Source of the DNA: an uncultured Porphyromonadaceae bacterium | GTDB taxonomy: Bacteria; Bacteroidota; Bacteroidia; Bacteroidales; UBA11471 | NCBI GenBank assembly: GCA_900547555.1 | Contig: URHG01000063.1 | Span: forward strand, 1-8,267 | Direction of reading: 5' to 3' | Length of the DNA: 8,267 bases | Part shown: positions 5,697 through 8,267 of the stretch, one piece after another | Layout of the letters: the number at the start of each line of letters is the position of its first letter | Position numbering within the stretch: the first letter of the stretch is position 1 | The notes under the pieces: model-generated | Database searches by the model: none | What the model saw: only the letters and a program-made list of their open reading frames with translations | Told to the model about the DNA's origin: nothing | Program-made: the position numbers and the translations under genes

Positions 5697-6905
5697 TTAC
5701 AATGCCGTCAAATACGCTATCAGATTTTGCAATCTCTCGTTTTTGTTTTCTCCATGTATCTCTATATCGGGACGAACGCCAACCTCACCATTGAATGTAC
5801 CATCGGCATTGATCCCGTTACAATAGGGATACCGCAAAAGCAAGCCACTCTCGGGCAAACTTATTATAATAGGATCGCGACCTATACCCTGCACACCGGT
5901 CGTCTCACCGACAACAGTCGCCCAGCCTGTCTGCTTACAGAAATCGGCCCACCCACCGGCCGAAGAGAAGACTTTCCTGTCGACCAACAAAAAGATTTTT
6001 CCCCGGAAAGCGACAGGATCGCACGCCTCTATTTCACGAGAATATTTTCTCGTATAAAACGTGCCGTCATACAATTCCTCTGGCAGTCCGTCGTATGTAT
6101 TCTCGGTCAATGATTCCGCCCCATCAAAAAAGTCGGGGTTATACTCCCTGTTCACTGCCCCGCCACGCACAATTTGGGTCGAAAAGTAGGTAATCGGCTT
6201 CGGTATCAAACGCGACACGACCAAACGACTCCAATAAAGCTCACTGCCACCGCTATTCCCTTGTATATCGATGATCAAATAATCGGCATCGGAAATCGTC
6301 GAGAGAAACGAAGCGACACGGAGACTATCGGCCGAAATTTTTTCATAAGGCAGGGAAGACAAACGCATCAATGCTATTTTCCCCTTACAAAGTAAGGTAT
6401 CGGTATAATAACTTTTGGCACTACTCCGTTTCGACGGACTCTTTTTCTTTACCGGTTTCCTATGGGAATCTTTCTTTGCCAACAATTGTTCCCAATAAAC
6501 CGCCCGTACCGAATCACGGTGCATAGCCCGGCTCCATGGCTCAAAATCTGGTCCCAACCCATCGAGAATAGGCTTAACCTTACTATATTTTATTGTCGGA
6601 GAAAAATCCATATGGCCATCGTGCAATTCACGTAAAATATCATTTAACTCCCGATAATACGCGGTATCATCGGCCGTCGCTTTCAACCGCCGCACATACT
6701 CATCATGCTTGGCAAGCCAATCCACACCATATTTACGCTCGGCAACTCCGAAAAAAGGATAATTGTCGCGCAACACCGTATAGAGGTATTCAAAATCGAT
6801 AGTTTTTTGATCGGAAGTAAGAGGTTTTAATGCGGTAACACTTTCACTTTCTGCCGACATCAGCATCGGGAAAAACAAAAGAAACAAAGACACAAACTTT
6901 TTCAT
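5697..6905 (-). CDS. Secreted S41-family peptidase, downstream copy of a tandem pair
   Basis: This 402-residue protein has an N-terminal signal peptide (MKKFVSLFLLFFPMLMSA). A helical region (about 30-100) includes LRDNYPFFGVAERKYG and ends in LHDGH (H98), like the DGH motif upstream of the S41 core. The core (about 174-380) has IIDIQGNSGG (213-220), the nucleophile region KVFSSAGGWADFC (S314/S315), VVGETTGVQG (334-340) and the closing LPESGLLLRYP...GEVGVRPDIEI. Tail-specific S41 proteases carry a catalytic lysine in GKG after the GExT motif; here the matching place is VQG, without lysine. A tricorn-like Ser/His arrangement using H98 is an inference. No PDZ domain is visible. A Lys/Ser-rich stretch (about 144-165) interrupts the protein and is absent from its paralogue. 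The gene starts 15 bp after the paralogue's stop, so the two are probably one operon. The substrate is unknown; export to the periplasm or beyond is likely. Confidence 0.88.
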   Translation of the reverse strand: MKKFVSLFLLFFPMLMSAESESVTALKPLTSDQKTIDFEYLYTVLRDNYPFFGVAERKYGVDWLAKHDEYVRRLKATADDTAYYRELNDILRELHDGHMDFSPTIKYSKVKPILDGLGPDFEPWSRAMHRDSVRAVYWEQLLAKKDSHRKPVKKKSPSKRSSAKSYYTDTLLCKGKIALMRLSSLPYEKISADSLRVASFLSTISDADYLIIDIQGNSGGSELYWSRLVVSRLIPKPITYFSTQIVRGGAVNREYNPDFFDGAESLTENTYDGLPEELYDGTFYTRKYSREIEACDPVAFRGKIFLLVDRKVFSSAGGWADFCKQTGWATVVGETTGVQGIGRDPIIISLPESGLLLRYPYCNGINADGTFNGEVGVRPDIEIHGENKNERLQNLIAYLTAL

Positions 6906-6920
6906 AGTTGATTGAGATAT

Positions 6921-8126
6921 TTAAAAATTATCCTTCTCCGACAGATAATCAAGGAAATTTTGTAACCGTATTTTTCTGTTCTTTCCGGGAATCTCTATGT
7001 CGGGACGAATACCCGTCTCTCCGTTGAATGTGCCATCGGCATTGATACCGCTATCAATGGGGTAGCGCACAAGAATACCGCTCTCGGGCAGACAGATGAT
7101 ACCCGGGTCGGAACCCATGCCTTGCGTACTCGTCGTTTTACCGACTAAGGTTGCCCAACCGGTACGTTTACAGAAATCGGCCCAAATCCCGGCAGAAGAG
7201 AAGACCCCACCATCGACCAACAGATATATTTTTCCTTTAAAATCGACCGGATTTTTAGGCTTGATCGTCTCCTTCGTTTCATGGCAATAATAAGAACCGT
7301 CAAACAACTCGGCGGGTAAAGACCCGCCCTCGGGCTGATTTTCCAACCGATAAGATTTCCAACCGAAATAACGCGGTTTAAAATATTTATTGACCTTCCC
7401 TTTCTTCGATAAGACAATAGCCTCGTATTCCAATGGTTCTTCTATCAATCGGGGAACAATGTGCTCCGACCAATAATGACTATCTCCCCCACCGTTTCCT
7501 TGTATGTCGATCACCAGACAACGGGCATCGCCTATCGAAGATAAGAAACGATCTATCTTTTCCCCGTCGACAATCAAAGACTTCATATCCAAAGATGCAA
7601 TGCGCATATAAGCCACCTTTCCTCCCAAAAACATCGAATCGCTATAAAACGAAATGACAGGCTGTGAAGCATTATCGACATTCATCTTCGGTTTCGAAGG
7701 GAACATGTTACTCCAATATGCGGCTCGTCGACCGCTTCTCTTTATCATTTTGACCCACTTTTTATAACCCGGTGCAGATGAATATATCCCTTCAAAATAC
7801 TCCGGCAGGACTGTTGGAAATATATCCAAATGTCCGTCTCGCAACTCATTAATGATACGGTTCAATTTGGCGATATAATCTTTATTATCGGCGGTAGCCG
7901 CTACTCTCTCTACATACTCGTCGTGCTTGGCAAGCCAATCCACTCCATATTTACGTTCGGCTACTCCGAAAAAAGGATAATTGTCGCGTAATACCGCATA
8001 GAGATATTCAAAGTCGGCGATTTTCTGTTCTGCTGTAAGAGATTGTACCGCGACAGAGTCCTTCCCTTTGACCGACAAACAACATAAAAACAAAAGTAAG
8101 GATAAACAAAGACTTAGTTTTTTCAT
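6921..8126 (-). CDS. Secreted S41-family peptidase, upstream copy of a tandem pair
   Basis: This 401-residue protein is colinear with its neighbour. It has a hydrophobic export signal (MKKLSLCLSLLLFLCCLSVKG); the cysteines at 15-16 do not form a good lipobox, so lipidation is doubtful. The N-terminal region is almost the same as in the paralogue, with 27 identical residues at 46-72. LRDGH (H99) follows. The S41 core shows VIDIQGNGGG (about 205-214), the nucleophile region GVFSSAGIWADFC (S310/S311), LVGKTTSTQG and GETGIRPDIEI. The position of the GKG lysine reads STQG; K330 in GKTT replaces the Glu of the paralogue's GETT. It lacks the Lys/Ser-rich insert. As first gene of the pair it probably carries the promoter, but the 141 bp upstream hold only an imperfect -7 match (TATGGTTG on the minus strand, 8165-8172). 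A Ser/His mechanism is inferred, not shown. Confidence 0.88.
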   Translation of the reverse strand: MKKLSLCLSLLLFLCCLSVKGKDSVAVQSLTAEQKIADFEYLYAVLRDNYPFFGVAERKYGVDWLAKHDEYVERVAATADNKDYIAKLNRIINELRDGHLDIFPTVLPEYFEGIYSSAPGYKKWVKMIKRSGRRAAYWSNMFPSKPKMNVDNASQPVISFYSDSMFLGGKVAYMRIASLDMKSLIVDGEKIDRFLSSIGDARCLVIDIQGNGGGDSHYWSEHIVPRLIEEPLEYEAIVLSKKGKVNKYFKPRYFGWKSYRLENQPEGGSLPAELFDGSYYCHETKETIKPKNPVDFKGKIYLLVDGGVFSSAGIWADFCKRTGWATLVGKTTSTQGMGSDPGIICLPESGILVRYPIDSGINADGTFNGETGIRPDIEIPGKNRKIRLQNFLDYLSEKDNF

Positions 8127-8222
8127 GATTTACTATTATATGATACTTTTTAGTATTAGACGCACAACCATACCGAAAAGTTACATTACAGGGAATTTTT
8201 TTGTTTGTGGTCGTTTTTATTC

Positions 8223-8253
8223 GGGGAGAGGTTGTTTTCGGGGTGAGGGTGGG
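8223..8253 (+). other. G-rich tract with quadruplex potential
   Basis: Four guanine runs (GGGG 8223-8226, GGGG 8240-8243, GGG 8247-8249, GGG 8251-8253) are separated by 13, 3 and 1 nt. The first loop is long, so any quadruplex would be of modest stability. The tract is about 100 bp upstream of the first S41 gene and reads G-rich on the plus strand. No gene is seen between 8127 and the right edge. Confidence 0.4.
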
Positions 8254-8267
8254 TGTGTATATGAAAA

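Noticed and set aside
5727..6113. Rightward 128-residue frame opposite the S41 gene
   Set aside because: It is antisense to a conserved peptidase core and has no signal, domain or promoter of its own.
8261..8267. ATGAAAA at the right edge as the start of a rightward gene
   Set aside because: Only two codons are visible and nothing else supports it.

Overview
The window looks like chromosomal DNA from a Bacteroidota bacterium, most likely order Bacteroidales. Several predicted promoters carry the Bacteroides-type -7 element TAnnTTTG, leaders are A/T-rich without clear Shine-Dalgarno sequences, and the protein families (a DUF4369/TlpA-like lipoprotein, a DUF6249-like protein beside an ECF sigma factor, secreted S41 peptidases) are typical of that group. 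I could not fix the genus. I saw no tRNA, rRNA, CRISPR array, insertion sequence or phage gene.

Left part (1-2100). A partial membrane-anchored protein runs leftward off the window (522 to 1). It diverges from an OmpR/PhoB-type response regulator (764-1450). The 241-bp gap between them carries a near-ideal Bacteroides promoter, a phased set of TGTAAC-like repeats just upstream of it, and a tandem AATTCCCGG repeat. This suggests the regulator controls its own gene and possibly the divergent one. No histidine kinase lies next to the regulator inside the window. A small outer-membrane beta-barrel protein follows (1565-2050), with its own promoter and a strong hairpin terminator.

Middle part (2164-4215). 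A lipoprotein with a thioredoxin-like C-terminal domain has only one cysteine at the active-site position. It is followed by a ZIP-family metal transporter (3380-4162) with its own -7 element. A hairpin flanked by A and T tracts (4178-4214) separates this rightward block from the leftward genes.

Right part (4229-8126, all leftward). Two transcription units are likely. The first has three overlapping genes: a DUF6249-like membrane protein (5517-5065), an ECF sigma factor (5078-4530) and a small two-helix membrane protein (4546-4229), probably the sigma factor's membrane partner. The second is a tandem pair of secreted S41-type peptidases, 15 bp apart, clearly arisen by duplication (8126-6921, then 6905-5697), and closed by a hairpin at 5632-5661.

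Nothing here proves a new defence, mobile or RNA system. The best leads are the phased repeat operator before the response regulator, the single-cysteine thioredoxin-like lipoprotein, the overlapping sigma cassette, and the duplicated S41 peptidases that lack the lysine of the usual Ser-Lys dyad.
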